Shown: one piece after another, positions 48,317-59,200 of the stretch
How the letters are laid out: each line of letters opens with the position of its first letter
Position numbering within the stretch: the first letter of the stretch is position 1
Notes under the pieces: generated by a model
Told to the model about the DNA's origin: nothing
The model's input: the letters and a program-made list of their open reading frames with translations, nothing else
Databases searched by the model: none
DNA from: Saururus chinensis
Lineage: Eukaryota; Streptophyta; Magnoliopsida; Piperales; Saururaceae
Direction: 5' to 3'
NCBI GenBank assembly: GCA_035235625.1
Contig: CP141140.1
Location: forward strand, 37,257,351 to 37,321,350
Length of the DNA stretch: 64,000 nt
Program-made: the position numbers and the translations under genes

Positions 48317-48403
48317 GCCCGTGATAACATTTGTAGTTCTTAGCACATTTGCCCGTGATAACATTTGCAGTTCTTAGCACATTTGCCCGTGATAACATTT
48401 GTA
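48317..48403. repeat. 34-bp direct repeat, 2.5 units
   Basis: 'gcccgtgataacatttg' recurs at 48317, 48351 and 48385, a spacing of exactly 34 bp, with near-identical units. Confidence 0.95.
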
Positions 48404-48776
48404 ACTATGGACAAGGAAATTTTTCAAAAATATGCAAATCAATCAACACATTTGCTTGAACCAATAGGGCTGCTACAAATACTAAACAAACAAATACTAT
48501 CATGATTTTAACTCCAAACATAGCTTGGATCAATACTGTATCTTTTACAAAGCAAAGTTCGTAATTAATAATCTGGTGACTTGTATTCTGTGTATATCTC
48601 CTACAAATAATTGTAAAATGAAACAAAAGGATGTCAAGAACAAAATTGCAAGCCTTGTACTTGAAGAACATCATAAATCACAAACTTAAACTCCACCCAA
48701 CAAGGTCAATCCATGAATCCCCCATAATTACCCCTTCAAGTTAGGAGCGTTGATCCCTTTTCTAATATTCAAATTC

Positions 48777-51428
48777 TGCAAAATTATTTAAATAATAAAA
48801 AAAAATTATTTACCAATTTAGACCACTTTGGGAAATGTTTCTCAAAGTGGTGTTGCTTTTTTCCACGCAGGCGCCAACTGTTTTGCTGGTGCATGTGTGG
48901 TTTTTTTTATAAAAAAATTATATGATTTTATTGATTTCGTCCATCTAAAGGACGAAATCGGTTTAACGTTTATAAAACTTAATCTGATTTCGTCCTTCTA
49001 AATGATAAAATCACCTTATATGGTGATTTTGTCTTTTAAAAGGAAAAAATTGTCGTCGTCTTAACCCACTTCCGCTTCTCCGCTCTAGATCGCATTGCTC
49101 GTTTTCTTTCTACTGTACTCGATCTGCCCTGCCATTATGCTTCGTGTTTGAGCACCACTGCCCCGCCGCTGTGCTTCATGTTTGAGCAACACTACCCAGA
49201 TCCTGTCCTCCGGTGTCATTTGCCTTCCCAGATCCCGTCCTCCGTTGTGTTTCAAGTTCAATTCCCCTAAATTAGCCGGTGTCCTTGCCCAAATTTTAAT
49301 TTCGGCCGTTGATTGATTTTGGGAATTTATTGTTATACATCTAATTTTGGACGGCGACTTTAGGACTTTAGGTTGTTATACATCTAATCTCTGGGCCCCC
49401 TATATTCATAGTTGCTGTTTTTACTATGCGTGGAAATTTTTTCATGTAAATTTGTTAGTTCCTTGCACGGCTTGTTTTTTGTTTGAATTTTTTTTAACTA
49501 TTGGGCTAAGTGGTATTTACATTTATACAACTATTTCTCTATAATCTTTTGCCTATTTTGACTCTCTGGATTTCTTTGCTAGTAGGTATAAGCTACTTTT
49601 AACATTGTATTGCGAGAAAATTTTTTTATTTAACTCAAATGTAGTTTTGATATTATATAGAGATATTGTTAGTAATAGTTTAATTTTTTTATCAATAGGG
49701 TAGATGTAATATTTGAAGAAGTGTATGAGAATATTTGTTGTCTTCTTTGGATTAGAGAAGAAATATGTGAAGAAGTGTATGATTATTGCTCATTTATATA
49801 TGAGGCAATTGCTTATTCTAATATTATTTGCTTAATCTAATTTTAGCCTCTTAGTTTTGAGATAATTGCTTAATCTAATATTAATTGGTTCATCTAATTT
49901 TGGCCACTGAGTTTTGAGATAATTGCTTAATCAAATATTAATTGGTTCATCTAATTTTAGCCACTTAGTTTTGAGATAATTGCTTAATCCAATATTAATT
50001 TAATCTATTGTTTATGAATTAAGTGAATAGATATGGCAAAAGAAATGGTTAGATTTTTACTTAACTATGACGGATGCACATAATGATTATTAATTAAGAA
50101 ACCGTCTGAACATGATGAATTTGATATGCAAGTAGCTAGCAAGGTTGGGTGGGATCGAAGAAGATGGATAATCACTAAAAATATGGTATTCCAACATATG
50201 GATCGAATTCAAGACAAATATGTATAAATGATGATGCATCAATGAGTTTTATTTTTGACCTCTAACCTCATGTAATTTGTTTTGACTTATTTCTTAAAAA
50301 AGAGGCCCAAGTGCCTAGTGAAAGGCGAAGTAGTTCACATAGAAGCTCACGTAGGAGCTCTCAAAGAAATGTGAACAATGAAAGGCATATGAAAATACCG
50401 ATGGACGATGAAGAATGAGGAAATTTATCTATGACAGTAGCTTCAAATGAACGTCATAAGTCATCTGCCCTTATTTGCAAAGGAAGTGGACCTAATTGAA
50501 GGTAATGTTTATTAAGTTGTGAATCCTTTTTGAATCTTATAATTATAAATAAAAATTAGGATGTTAAATTTTAAATTTTTTGTGTAATATGGAAGGCACA
50601 CATAGCATGCACATAAGCCATTTAGCTTTCAAATGTCTCCAACCAGTGCATGGTATGGAACTCAAAGTTCGATGGGTATTAATTACCCCTACACAGGCAT
50701 TGGTCATACCGATGTTGGACCATCTAATCAAAGGTGAAATATATATTTATAAATGAATATAACATTTTTAGTCATATAAAATTTAATATAAATGCAATAT
50801 TCATGGGCACTTATGTCCACGATGAAGATATTGATAGAAATGAGGCTAATGAAGATGAATATAATATTGATGAAGCAATTGGAGAAGATTCTGACATGAA
50901 CGAAGAAGGGGTCAAAGGTGAAGAAAGCGTTCAACAGATGGTTGACGGCGAGGGGGATGATGCGGTAGACAATGCAAATGCCACAAATTATATGAATGTG
51001 GATGATGAAGAGGCGCCATACTATGAAGTGGAGCCACTCTGTGCACACATCACAGATGAGGAGATAGACACAGCAGTTAATTCTGCCATGAATATGGATC
51101 AACAAAACGAAGATGAGTTATATGTTGGCCGCATCTTTGAGAATAAAGAACCATTTGGTATAGCCTTGCAGGAGTTTTCCATTCAAAATCATGTTGAATA
51201 CAAGGTTGTACGAACAAATTTCTCAGAGTATATAGTGAAGTGCGTTGATAGTACTTGCCCTCGGAGAGTTCACGGTTAAATAAAAAGGGGTGGAGGGTAC
51301 ATTAAATTGAAGACATACAAAGGTGACCACACATGTTGGAATGCTCAGCTTAGCACAGATCATAGGCAGTGCAGTACCTCCTTTATTTCGAAGGTCATAA
51401 TGCCCGCTATCCAAGCCGAATTAACTCC
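48777..51428 (+). mobile_element. MuDR-type MULE, copy 1, 3' part missing
   Basis: The left terminal region (48777-49100) aligns with the left inverted repeat of the complete copy at 53698: same 'aaaattatttaaataat' start, same 'ctcaaagtggtgtt' and the same set of GATTTCGTC...GACGAAATC palindromes. The body then tracks copy 2 through the leader, a ~58-bp repeat (49800-50010, 'gataattgcttaatctaat') and the first transposase exon. The match to the family stops around 51428, inside the N-terminal MuDR domain; the catalytic part and the right inverted repeat are absent. Confidence 0.88.
50803..51279 (+). CDS. MuDR-like transposase N-terminal region, partial
   Basis: From the ATG at 50803 a frame of 158 codons runs to 51279 (open upstream to 50734). 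An acidic N-terminal half (many Asp/Glu, MNEEGVKGEESVQQMVDGEG) is followed by the MuDR transposase N-terminal domain: RIFENKEPFGIALQEFSIQN, then YKVVRTNFSEYIVKCVDSTC and RRVHG. The family continues with a zinc-binding motif and the DDE catalytic domain; here the recognisable continuation (GDHTCWNAQLSTDHRQCS..FI) is in shifted or interrupted frame to about 51410 and then lost. Alone it cannot catalyse transposition; it might still bind ends. Confidence 0.75.
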   Translation: MGTYVHDEDIDRNEANEDEYNIDEAIGEDSDMNEEGVKGEESVQQMVDGEGDDAVDNANATNYMNVDDEEAPYYEVEPLCAHITDEEIDTAVNSAMNMDQQNEDELYVGRIFENKEPFGIALQEFSIQNHVEYKVVRTNFSEYIVKCVDSTCPRRVHG

Positions 51429-52144
51429 CAAAAAATGCCACTAGGATAAAAAAGCAAAGCCAAGAAATGCCATATCTCCCTCAGTCCCCAATAAGTGCCA
51501 CCAGGATCCTCCGACTGCATAATCAGCATTACCATATTAAGAAGAGAACAAAACTGAAGGAGGCAAGGAGCTACAGATTTGTGTACCACTTTGCCAATGA
51601 AGATGAGAAACAAGTCCTTTCTAGCTCCACAAAGGCTGAGACAGTCTCAACATGGCCGTCTACTTCACCCTGCCCAAAACTCTCTCCCTCCTCTGCTTCC
51701 CAAACTGTGCCTATAGCAGCAATCTAAGCATCATACCCAGCTTGGCTGCAGGGGTGGCCTTTTAGTGCCCCTATCATTGCCACCTCCAATTCATATTAGT
51801 TAGTCGGCTCCCCATACAACGTTACTGCCTTGGCTAGTCCATGTGGTCCTCAGCCCTTGAGCCAGTTGCAGGCAACCAGTTTATTCAACCAGCAGCAGGC
51901 CAGCCACTTTGTTTCTCAACATGGCCGTCCCATTCACCCCACCCAAGAGCCTTTCTCACCCCTCCTCCACCCCTTCCTCACCCCCACCCATCATGCCACC
52001 TACCTTCAGACCTCTAGCAGCCGGGATACCCAACATGACATAGAAACAGAGGATTTTGTGCACAGCTTTTGGGATGAGATGAGCAAGTCAAAAGTGACAG
52101 TGGCTGCATAGGCTCCTCCCGGTAGGAACCTTAGTACTTGGTGA
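51429..52144. other. Unassigned segment with two short open frames
   Basis: Lies between truncated MULE copy 1 and a solo LTR. Frames at 51467-51727 and 51830-52111 are rich in Pro/Ser/Gln and show no family I can name. The composition is coding-like, so it may be a gene or retroelement fragment. Confidence 0.35.
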
Positions 52145-53120
52145 TGTTGGACCATGGTATGGGCTCGGGCCCGGTTTGGTCCAACATTGTCTCAGTCCAG
52201 GTGAGCCGGTACGGGCCACAAGGTTTAAGGGTGGTGGGGGCGGTCGCGCCGACCCCACATATGCCATCATTACACTAATTAGAGTGGGACCCACATACAT
52301 CACACACGTACACTAGGCATACGTCTAGGTTGTCCATTAACACGTTGTGGGGCCCAGTTACACAAATTATGTATTGAGGGTAGGACCTGTGGTTTGCGAG
52401 GGGTCGACCTGTTGCAGGCTTGGCCGCGTGCAGGGGGTACAGGCCTCCACAAGGTTTGAGAGACAGAGCCCACTTCCATTGTGTTTGAACCTATAAGAGA
52501 AACCAGAAGGAATTAAGCAAGTTAGCCCATATAGAAAAGCCCACAATTAGGCCCGCCTAAAAGACAAAACAAGAGGGTATTTAAGAGAGAGAAAGAGAGG
52601 AGGAAGCCCTAGCCAAGGGCCTCCCCACTCTCTTCCTCCTCTCCCCCAATTGTCGCCCCTCTCTCTCTTTCACTTGGTTCGGCCTGCACATAGAAGGGAG
52701 AATCCTTGCTGTTGGCCGCCCCAATTCTCCCCTCTCCTTAGTCTCTTTGGCGGGCTGAAAGGAGAAGTCTCCCCTCCTTGGTTGGATTGTGTTGGTTGGT
52801 TCTTTGCTAAGATTTCCTTCATTCCAAGCGCTGGTTTGTGAGGGTTTAACACATAAGGTCCTCTTCCTCTACGTGTTTGTTCTTGTGATTGGCTTGCAAG
52901 GGCTGATCTATTGGAGGGCATGCAAGGGCTGGAACTCCCAAGTCAGTTTGTATTTGATCCAATTTGCATCTTATGGTTGCATGATTCTTTGATTGGATAT
53001 GGTTTATTGCTAATTGATTGTGTATTGTGCATGATTCCTTGTAGATTAAATGAAAGACTGATTTTTTATTGGTGCGCCATCTCCATACCACTGTGCTTCC
53101 GCTGGTCCGACCACTTGACA
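52145..53120 (+). mobile_element. Solo LTR, family 'TGTTGGACC' (copy D, plus strand)
   Basis: TGTTGGACCATGGTATGGGC at the start and GGTCCGACCACTTGACA at the end, the only copy of the five in plus orientation. A TATA-like 'gggtatttaagagag' near 52575 precedes a GA/CT-rich transcribed part. Immediate flanks (GGTGA and GTAAA) do not match, so the target duplication has decayed or one end was rearranged. Confidence 0.85.
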
Positions 53121-53277
53121 GTAAAAGGAAGGAAGGAGATGGTTGCATTGAAGGGGAGGAAGAAGATGGTTGCGCCGGAGGGGAGGAAGAAGAGAAGATA
53201 TGAGAGAGAGGGAATGTACTTGACTGAGATGGGAGGGATTGGGTGCAGTCTTTCATACTCCGGCTAAACAACACAAT

Positions 53278-53480
53278 GACGGGGAGGAGGGGCTGTGATG
53301 GCGAGGCAGTCTTGTAAGGGGGGACGAGGGACTGCAACAGCGGGGCCGCTCCGTGGGGGGAGATGAGGGGCTGTGATGGCGAGGCGGCCCCCTAAGGGGG
53401 GACGAAGGTCTGCGAAGGCGAAGCCACCTATGAGGTGGGGATGAGGGGCTGTGACAGCGAGGCACACCAATGAGGGGGAC
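53278..53480. repeat. GC-rich minisatellite, ~40-45-bp units, five copies
   Basis: Units follow the pattern 'gacgaggggctg' + 'tgatggcgaggc' + spacer + 'aaggggg', recurring about five times with variable spacers. G-runs on one strand make it a candidate for G-quadruplex formation. Confidence 0.8.
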
Positions 53481-53697
53481 AACCCACTACACCAAGACGG
53501 TAGCAATGGGAGGGAGGTGGGGGAGACTGAGAGGAACATAAACATGTCCAGGTAACCACGGTTAAAGGGGTTTACTCATCCCAAAATAAGAATAAGTTGT
53601 TGAATCAACATCCAATGACAAGAACAAAGTTGGCTCATGTATCCCTATATGAGCCTGATCTCATATAAACGGGGTCCGTTTGATAATATATATTAAG

Positions 53698-54000
53698 GGG
53701 AAAATTATTTAAATAATAATTAAAAAAATATTTAGTAATTTGGACCATTTTTCTCAAAGTGGTGTTCTTTTTTGCCTCACAGGCGCTAGACAAGCAGTTG
53801 GCGCCTACATAGCTTTTTAAAAAAAAATTATATGATTTAGTCTTGATTTCATCCTTCTAGAAGGATGAAATCACCTTAAGGTGAGATTTTGTCATTCTAA
53901 ATGACGAAATCCCCATGCTTGGTCAATTTGGCTGTTAGATTTTGAGAATAAAAGACTATTTCTTCCTTTTAAAGGACAAAATTGTCATAATCTTAACCTG
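53698..54000 (+). repeat. Left terminal inverted repeat of MULE copy 2
   Basis: Pairs with 57810-58126. Contains smaller palindromes made of GATTTCGTC-type half-sites, for example 'catccttctagaaggatg' and 'gtcattctaaatgac', so the TIR is itself a series of hairpins. Confidence 0.85.
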
Positions 54001-55599
54001 CTTCCGCTTCTCCGCTCTAGATTGCACTGTGCTCGATCTGCCCCGCTGTCGTGCTTTGTGTTTGAGCACCACCACCCAGATCCCATCCTCCGGTGTCATT
54101 TGCCTTCCCAAATCCCATCATCCATTGTGTTTCAGGTTCGATTCCCCTAAATATGTTAGTGTCCTTGCCCTAATTTCAATTTTGGTCGTTGATTGATTTC
54201 AGGAAATGGCTTCTTCATCTTTCTAGTTTATGTTGTAAATTGCGAAAATCTCAATTTAATAGATAGGGAATTTATTGTTATACATTTAATTTCCGGCCCC
54301 CCTATATTCACAATTGCTATTTTTACTATGCGTGGAAATTTTTTCTTGTCAAATTGTTAGTTCCCTCCACAACTTGTTTTTTGTGAATTTTTTTTAACTA
54401 TTGGGCTAAGTGGTATTTACATTTATACAACTGTTTATCTATAATCGTTTGCGTATTTTGACTCTCTAGATTTCTTTACTAGTGGGTACAAGCTACATTC
54501 AACATTGTATTGGGAGAAAAAAAATTTAGTTAGCTCAAATTTATTTTTGATATTATATAGAGATATTGTTAGTAATAGTTTAATATTTTTATCAATAGGG
54601 TAGATGTAATATTTGAAGAAGTGCATGAGAATATTTGTTGTCTTCTTTGGATAAGAGAAGAAATATGTGAAGAAGTGTATGATTATTGCTCGTTGATATA
54701 TGAGGCAATTGCTCAATCTAATATTAATTGCTTAATCTAATTTTAGCTTCTTAGTTTTGAGACAATTGCTTAATCTAATATTAATTGCTTCATCTAATTT
54801 TAGCCTCTTAGTTTTGAGATAATTGCTTAATCGAATATTAATTTAATCTATTGTTTATAAATTAAGTGCATAGATATGGCAGAAGAAATTGTTAGATTTT
54901 TACTTAACTATGACGGACGCACAGAATGATTATTGATTAAGAAACTGTCTACATATGATGAATTTGAGATGCAAGTAGCTAGCAAGGCTGGGTGGGATTG
55001 ACGAAGATGAAAAAACACTATAAAATGTGCTATTCCAACATATGGATCAAATTCGAGACAAATATGTATAAATGATAATGCATTAATGAGTTTTATGTTT
55101 GACCTCACGTAGGAGCTCTCAGAAGAGCTCACATAGGAGGTCTGAAAGAAATGTGAACAATGAAAGACATATGTAAATGCCGGTGGACGATGAAAAATGA
55201 GGAAATTTATATATGGCAGTAGCTTCAAATGAACGTCATAGGCCGTTTGTCCCTATTTACGAATGAAGTGGACCCAATTGGAGGTAAGGCTTATTAAGTT
55301 GTGAATCCTTTTTTAATCTTATAATTATCAATGAAAATTTGGATGTCAAATTTTAAATTTTTTATGTAATATGGAAGGCACATGTCAAATGCACATGAGA
55401 CATTTAGCTTTCAAATGTCTCAAGGCGGTGCATGGTATGAAACTCAAAGTTCGATGGGCATTTATTACCCCTATACAGGTGTTGGTTATACCGATGTTGA
55501 ACCATCTAATCAAAGGTGAAATATATATTCATAAACGAATATAACATTTTTAGACATATGAAATTTAATACATATGCGATGTTCATATTTAGGGGCACT

Positions 55600-56370
55600 T
55601 ATGTCTACGATGAAGATATTGATAGAAGTGAGGCTAATGAAGGTGAAGATAATATTGGCAAAGCAAGTGGAGAAGATTCTAACATGAGCGAAGAAGGGGT
55701 CGCAAGTGAAGAAAGCGTTCAACAGATGGTTGACAACGAGGATGATGATGTAGTAGACAATGCAATTGCCACAAATGATATGAATGTAGATGATGAATAG
55801 CCACCATGCTATGAAGTGGGACCACTCTATGCACACATCACAGAGTAGGAGATAGATGTGGCAGTTAATTGTGCCATGGATATGGACCAACAAAATGAAG
55901 ATGAGTTATATGTTGGGCGCATCTTTGAGAATAAAGAAACATTTGTTACAACCTTGTAGGAGTTTTATCATGTCGAATACAAGGTTGTGCGAACAAATTT
56001 ATCAGCGTATACAGTGAAGTGCATTGATAGTACTTGCCCTTGGAGTGTTCACAGCTCAATAAAGGGGTGGAGGGTATTTTAAATTGAAGACATGCAGAGG
56101 TGACCACACATGTCGGAATGCCTAGCTTAGCACAGATCATAGGCAGTGTGCAGTGCCTCTTTTATTTTGAAGGTTATAATGGCCGCTATCCTAGCCAAAT
56201 TAACTCTCAAACCAGGGGATATTATTCAAAGAATGAACGAGAAGTTTCATGTTGACGTATCTTATAAGAAAGTATGGGCAACAAGGAATATGGCGATTAG
56301 GGCTATTTATGGGGATTGGGTGGAATCATATAAATTGTTGCCAATGCACCTACTACCGCTTAGAGGATGA
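55600..56370 (+). pseudogene. MuDR-like transposase, N-terminal region
   Basis: Diverged counterpart of the copy 1 frame. The acidic N-terminus (about 55590-55797) ends at a TAG codon at 55798-55800. The MuDR domain continues downstream (FENKET, YKVVRTN, GDHTC, DHRQC, then 56146-56370: LTLKPGDIIQRMNEKFHVDV and WATRNMAIRAIYGDWVESYK). The last part is the region just before the catalytic domain in MuDR transposases. Frame changes separate the parts. A plain DNA transposon gene, dead in this copy. Confidence 0.85.
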
Positions 56371-56467
56371 TGAAGTACCTCATCCTAATGATGGCATGTG
56401 TAGGAGATTTAAGCGGTTGTTTTGGGCATTTGGGTCGTCTATAACGGGGTTTTGATATTGTATCCCT

Positions 56468-56863
56468 ATGATTGGTGTTGATGCCACTAACTTGTATGGT
56501 AGGTATCCTGGTGCTCTTGTGGCTACAACGGCTATAGATGGAAATAATGGGTTATTTCCTCTAGCATTCGGGCTTGTCGGAAAAGAAGATGGAGACAATT
56601 GGAAGTGGTGCTTAATAGAACTGAGGGATCATATATTGATGGGCATGACGAACATCGTTGTCAATTCAGATCGACATAAGGGGCTTCAAAAGCCCGTGCC
56701 TGAGGTTCTTCCCGAGCCTATGTACCACCATCGTTATTGCATCCATCATATAAAAGCAAATTTTAAGGAGTTTAAAAATGATATACTTACGGACTTGATT
56801 GGGGTAGCAACTTGTGCACTCATAGTAGAAAAGTTTGATGCTAAAATGGACTTGATTGGTTAG
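56468..56863 (+). pseudogene. MuDR-like transposase, DDE catalytic core
   Basis: Open from 56468 to 56863. IGVDATNLYGRYPGALVATT carries the first catalytic Asp (VDAT.L...Y.G.L..A...D), followed by LFPLAFGLVGKED and NWKWCL. Then comes NIVVNSDRHKGLQKPVPEVL with the second Asp (SDRHKGL) and HHRYCIHHIKANF with the C..H pattern typical of MULE transposases. The third acidic residue is expected after 56863, where the frame closes. Catalyses cut-and-paste of DNA in intact relatives. Confidence 0.9.
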
Positions 56864-57298
56864 GAGAGTCCTAGGGAAAAACATCTCCTCTTAGGAGGAG
56901 AATTTCATCCTGCACAGTGGTCTCTTGCTCACAATGGTTTTAGGAGATTTGGCATGACGACTACAAATATGGTTGAAAATTTAAATAGCATCTTGAAGGG
57001 GGCATGAGGATTACCCATGTAAGCTTTAGTGTCAGCTATTTTTTATTAGGTTATAAAATTTTTTGTTAAACAATCTTCTGTCGCATCTGTCATGGCCACC
57101 CCATATACTCTTAGAGTGGAAGCGATAATTAGAGAACAAACTAGAAAAATTGGGGAGTATATAGTTAATAAGATGAACAGCGGTCAGTACGAAGTGATAT
57201 CAATTCGTGGTCGGAAGGTTGTGGTAAATGCGGCGATGCATACTTGTACATGCAACATCCCTTAGGTTTATTTTTATCTTTACTCGCATTTTATAGCC

Positions 57299-57604
57299 AT
57301 GTGGGTAAAGCAGCGGGAGCCGATAGAGGCATCGCTGTTTTATACATCTTCCACTTATGAAAATGTGTACTCGGCAGAATTTTATTCTCCTCGTGGTCAG
57401 GATTATTGGGAGAGGGATATACCTTTTGTATTATACCCTCTGAGAGAAAAAAGGCAACCTGGTCGCCCACAATCTATTCGCATTAGGAATACAATAGACC
57501 GTAGAACTATGGAGAGAGATGGTAGAGGAGGATATAAATGCGGGAGGTGTAAACAAAGTGGGCACAATATTAAATCATGTAGAAACCCTCCTCTTGATTG
57601 GTAA
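57299..57604 (+). pseudogene. MuDR-like transposase, C-terminal part with CCHC zinc knuckle
   Basis: WERDIPFVLYPLREKRQPGR is followed by RIRNTIDRR and YKCGRCKQSGHNIKSCRNPP, a C-x2-C-x4-H-x4-C knuckle, then a stop. Just upstream 'HTCTCN' (57238-57256) is what remains of the SWIM zinc finger. Order and spacing match the C-terminus of MuDR transposases. Confidence 0.9.
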
Positions 57605-57809
57605 ACATATAATTAATCTTTTTATTTATTCTCTATTTAAGGTATGATTATATGTTCCTAACGATTGATGAAATGCTCTTAATTCTCTGCAGTTCATATG
57701 GATCATGTAGAGCCTTCTGACGGGTCAGGCCCGATTGATGACAGTGTACTCGTATAGCAGGAGTCACATAGGTCGGCTTCTATTTGGAAAAAAGAGGTAT
57801 AATAACTTT

Positions 57810-58126
57810 TTTGAAAAGGACGAAATCGTCTTTGGCTCTTAGAATCTAATGGACGAATTGCCCAAGTGCGGTGATTTCATCATTTATTTCATCATTCTAA
57901 ATGACGAAATCGAGATAAGTCTTATAAACCGTTAAACCGATTTTGTCCTTTAGAAGGACAAAATTAATTTAAACCTAAATGACGAAATCATATAAATTTT
58001 TTTAAAAAAGGTACAAGCTACATACTAGTGCCTGCATGGCAAAAAACAACACCATTTTGGCAATATTTTCCACATGATCCGAATTGGTAAATATATTTTT
58101 TTAATTATTATTTAAATAATTTTTCC
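57810..58126 (-). repeat. Right terminal inverted repeat of MULE copy 2
   Basis: The reverse complement aligns with 53698-54000 and, somewhat better, with the left end of copy 1 (48777-49100), including 'ttatatgatttcgtc' and 'ggacaaaatcggtttaac'. Contains 'cattctaaatgacgaaat' and 'gtcctttagaaggac' hairpins. Confidence 0.88.
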
Positions 58127-58147
58127 TATATTCAAACTACCACATGA

Positions 58148-58735
58148 CATGAGCGTATATTAAATAAAAATAAGAAAAGTGTAAGTCCTTAAAATGCGTA
58201 CCCATATTTATATTTAGGGTGAAAGTCATGAAATACGATGGCTTCCACAAACATGAAATGGCCTAGGATTTGGGGCACAAGATTAACATTATTGTATTAA
58301 GGTTACTTTTGGCAACCCATTTAGTTTTCAAAGGCCTTTTTCTGACTTACATCATTTTATATAATATCAAATCACAAGAAAAATACCTTTAACAAACAAC
58401 CCTCATTCTGAGGAAAGTTACCAAGGAAAGGCTTTTGTATTTGATATATGGCATAAGCATATATCAAATAAAAAATAAGAAAAGTGTACGTCCTTAAAAC
58501 GCGTACCCATATTTATGTAGGGTGGAAGTCGTGAGATATGATGGCTTCCACGAGCATGAAAATGACCTCAGGATTTGGGGCATAAGATTAATATTATTGG
58601 TCACATTTGGCCACCCATTTAGTTTTAAAAGGCATCTTTATGAGTTACATCATTTTATAAAATATCAAATTAAAAAAATTACTTTTAAAAAATAACTCTC
58701 ATCCTAAGGAAGGTCGGAAAGGAAAGGCTTTTAAG
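58148..58735. repeat. Tandem direct duplication, ~295-bp unit
   Basis: Unit 1 (about 58148-58440) and unit 2 (about 58449-58735) share, in order, 'aataagaaaagtgta', 'gcgtacccatattta', 'gatggcttccac', 'aggatttggggca', 'cccatttagttt' and 'ttacatcattttata'. Sequence divergence is moderate. No coding potential. Confidence 0.9.
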
Positions 58736-58799
58736 ACACTTTCCTTTTCCATCCAAACGTGACCTAAATATAATCATTGTAGATACATATTGTGCAAAA

Positions 58800-59165
58800 A
58801 TTGAAGTATGTGATTCAAGATGATCTTATAAGAGTATATGCAACTGATAGGCTGATATGGCATGGGTGATGTGGCTTCTCAAGGGTAAAAAAATAACATC
58901 TCAAGTGTGATTGAAGAGCTCCAATTGATTTGTCAAATGCCACATCGATTTTACATCATAAATTTCCTATTTGAATTTTGCATCTCGGTTAACATTACTC
59001 TATTAAATATAACCGTTGGTCTTGCCTATTGTGTAAAATTTGAAGTAACTTGCTGAAGATGCTCCAAGTGCTCAAGAATATTTGCAACGGATAAGCAGAT
59101 ATGGAAAAGGTCATGTGGCTTCTCAACCATTAAAAATAAAATATCAAGTGTCATGAACCGTGATA
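58800..59165. repeat. Diverged direct duplication, ~240-bp spacing
   Basis: A block containing 'tgtggcttctcaa' plus 'aaataacatctcaagtgt' (58870-58910) recurs as 'tgtggcttctcaa' plus 'aaataaaatatcaagtgt' (59114-59152), with similar preceding sequence ('gcaac.gata.gc.gatatgg'). Confidence 0.65.
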
Positions 59166-59200
59166 TTTAGATACCTAGTAAAAAACATCCAAGTGGCCAC

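Larger units (their letters stand above)
53698..58126 (+). mobile_element. MuDR-type MULE, copy 2, end to end
   Basis: 4429 bp. The left end GGGAAAATTATTTAAATAAT and the complement of the right end (GGAAAAATTATTTAAATAAT) begin inverted repeats of about 300 bases (53698-54000 and 57810-58126). Flanking 9-mers TATATTAAG (53689-53697) and TATATTCAA (58127-58135) agree at seven of nine, a plausible aged Mutator duplication. Interior: leader, MuDR N-terminal domain (55570-56370), DDE core (56468-56863) and zinc knuckle (57299-57604). The transposase frame is interrupted several times, so the element is not autonomous today, although its ends look usable. Confidence 0.9.

Noticed and set aside
48317-48403. 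Possible CRISPR-like array
   Set aside because: Units abut with no variable spacers and there are only 2.5 of them; it is a simple direct repeat in a plant genome.
52145-53120. Considered as a MITE or small DNA transposon because the five copies share ends
   Set aside because: TG...CA termini, a 5-bp duplication on copy E and an internal TATA-like box point to LTRs rather than TIR elements.
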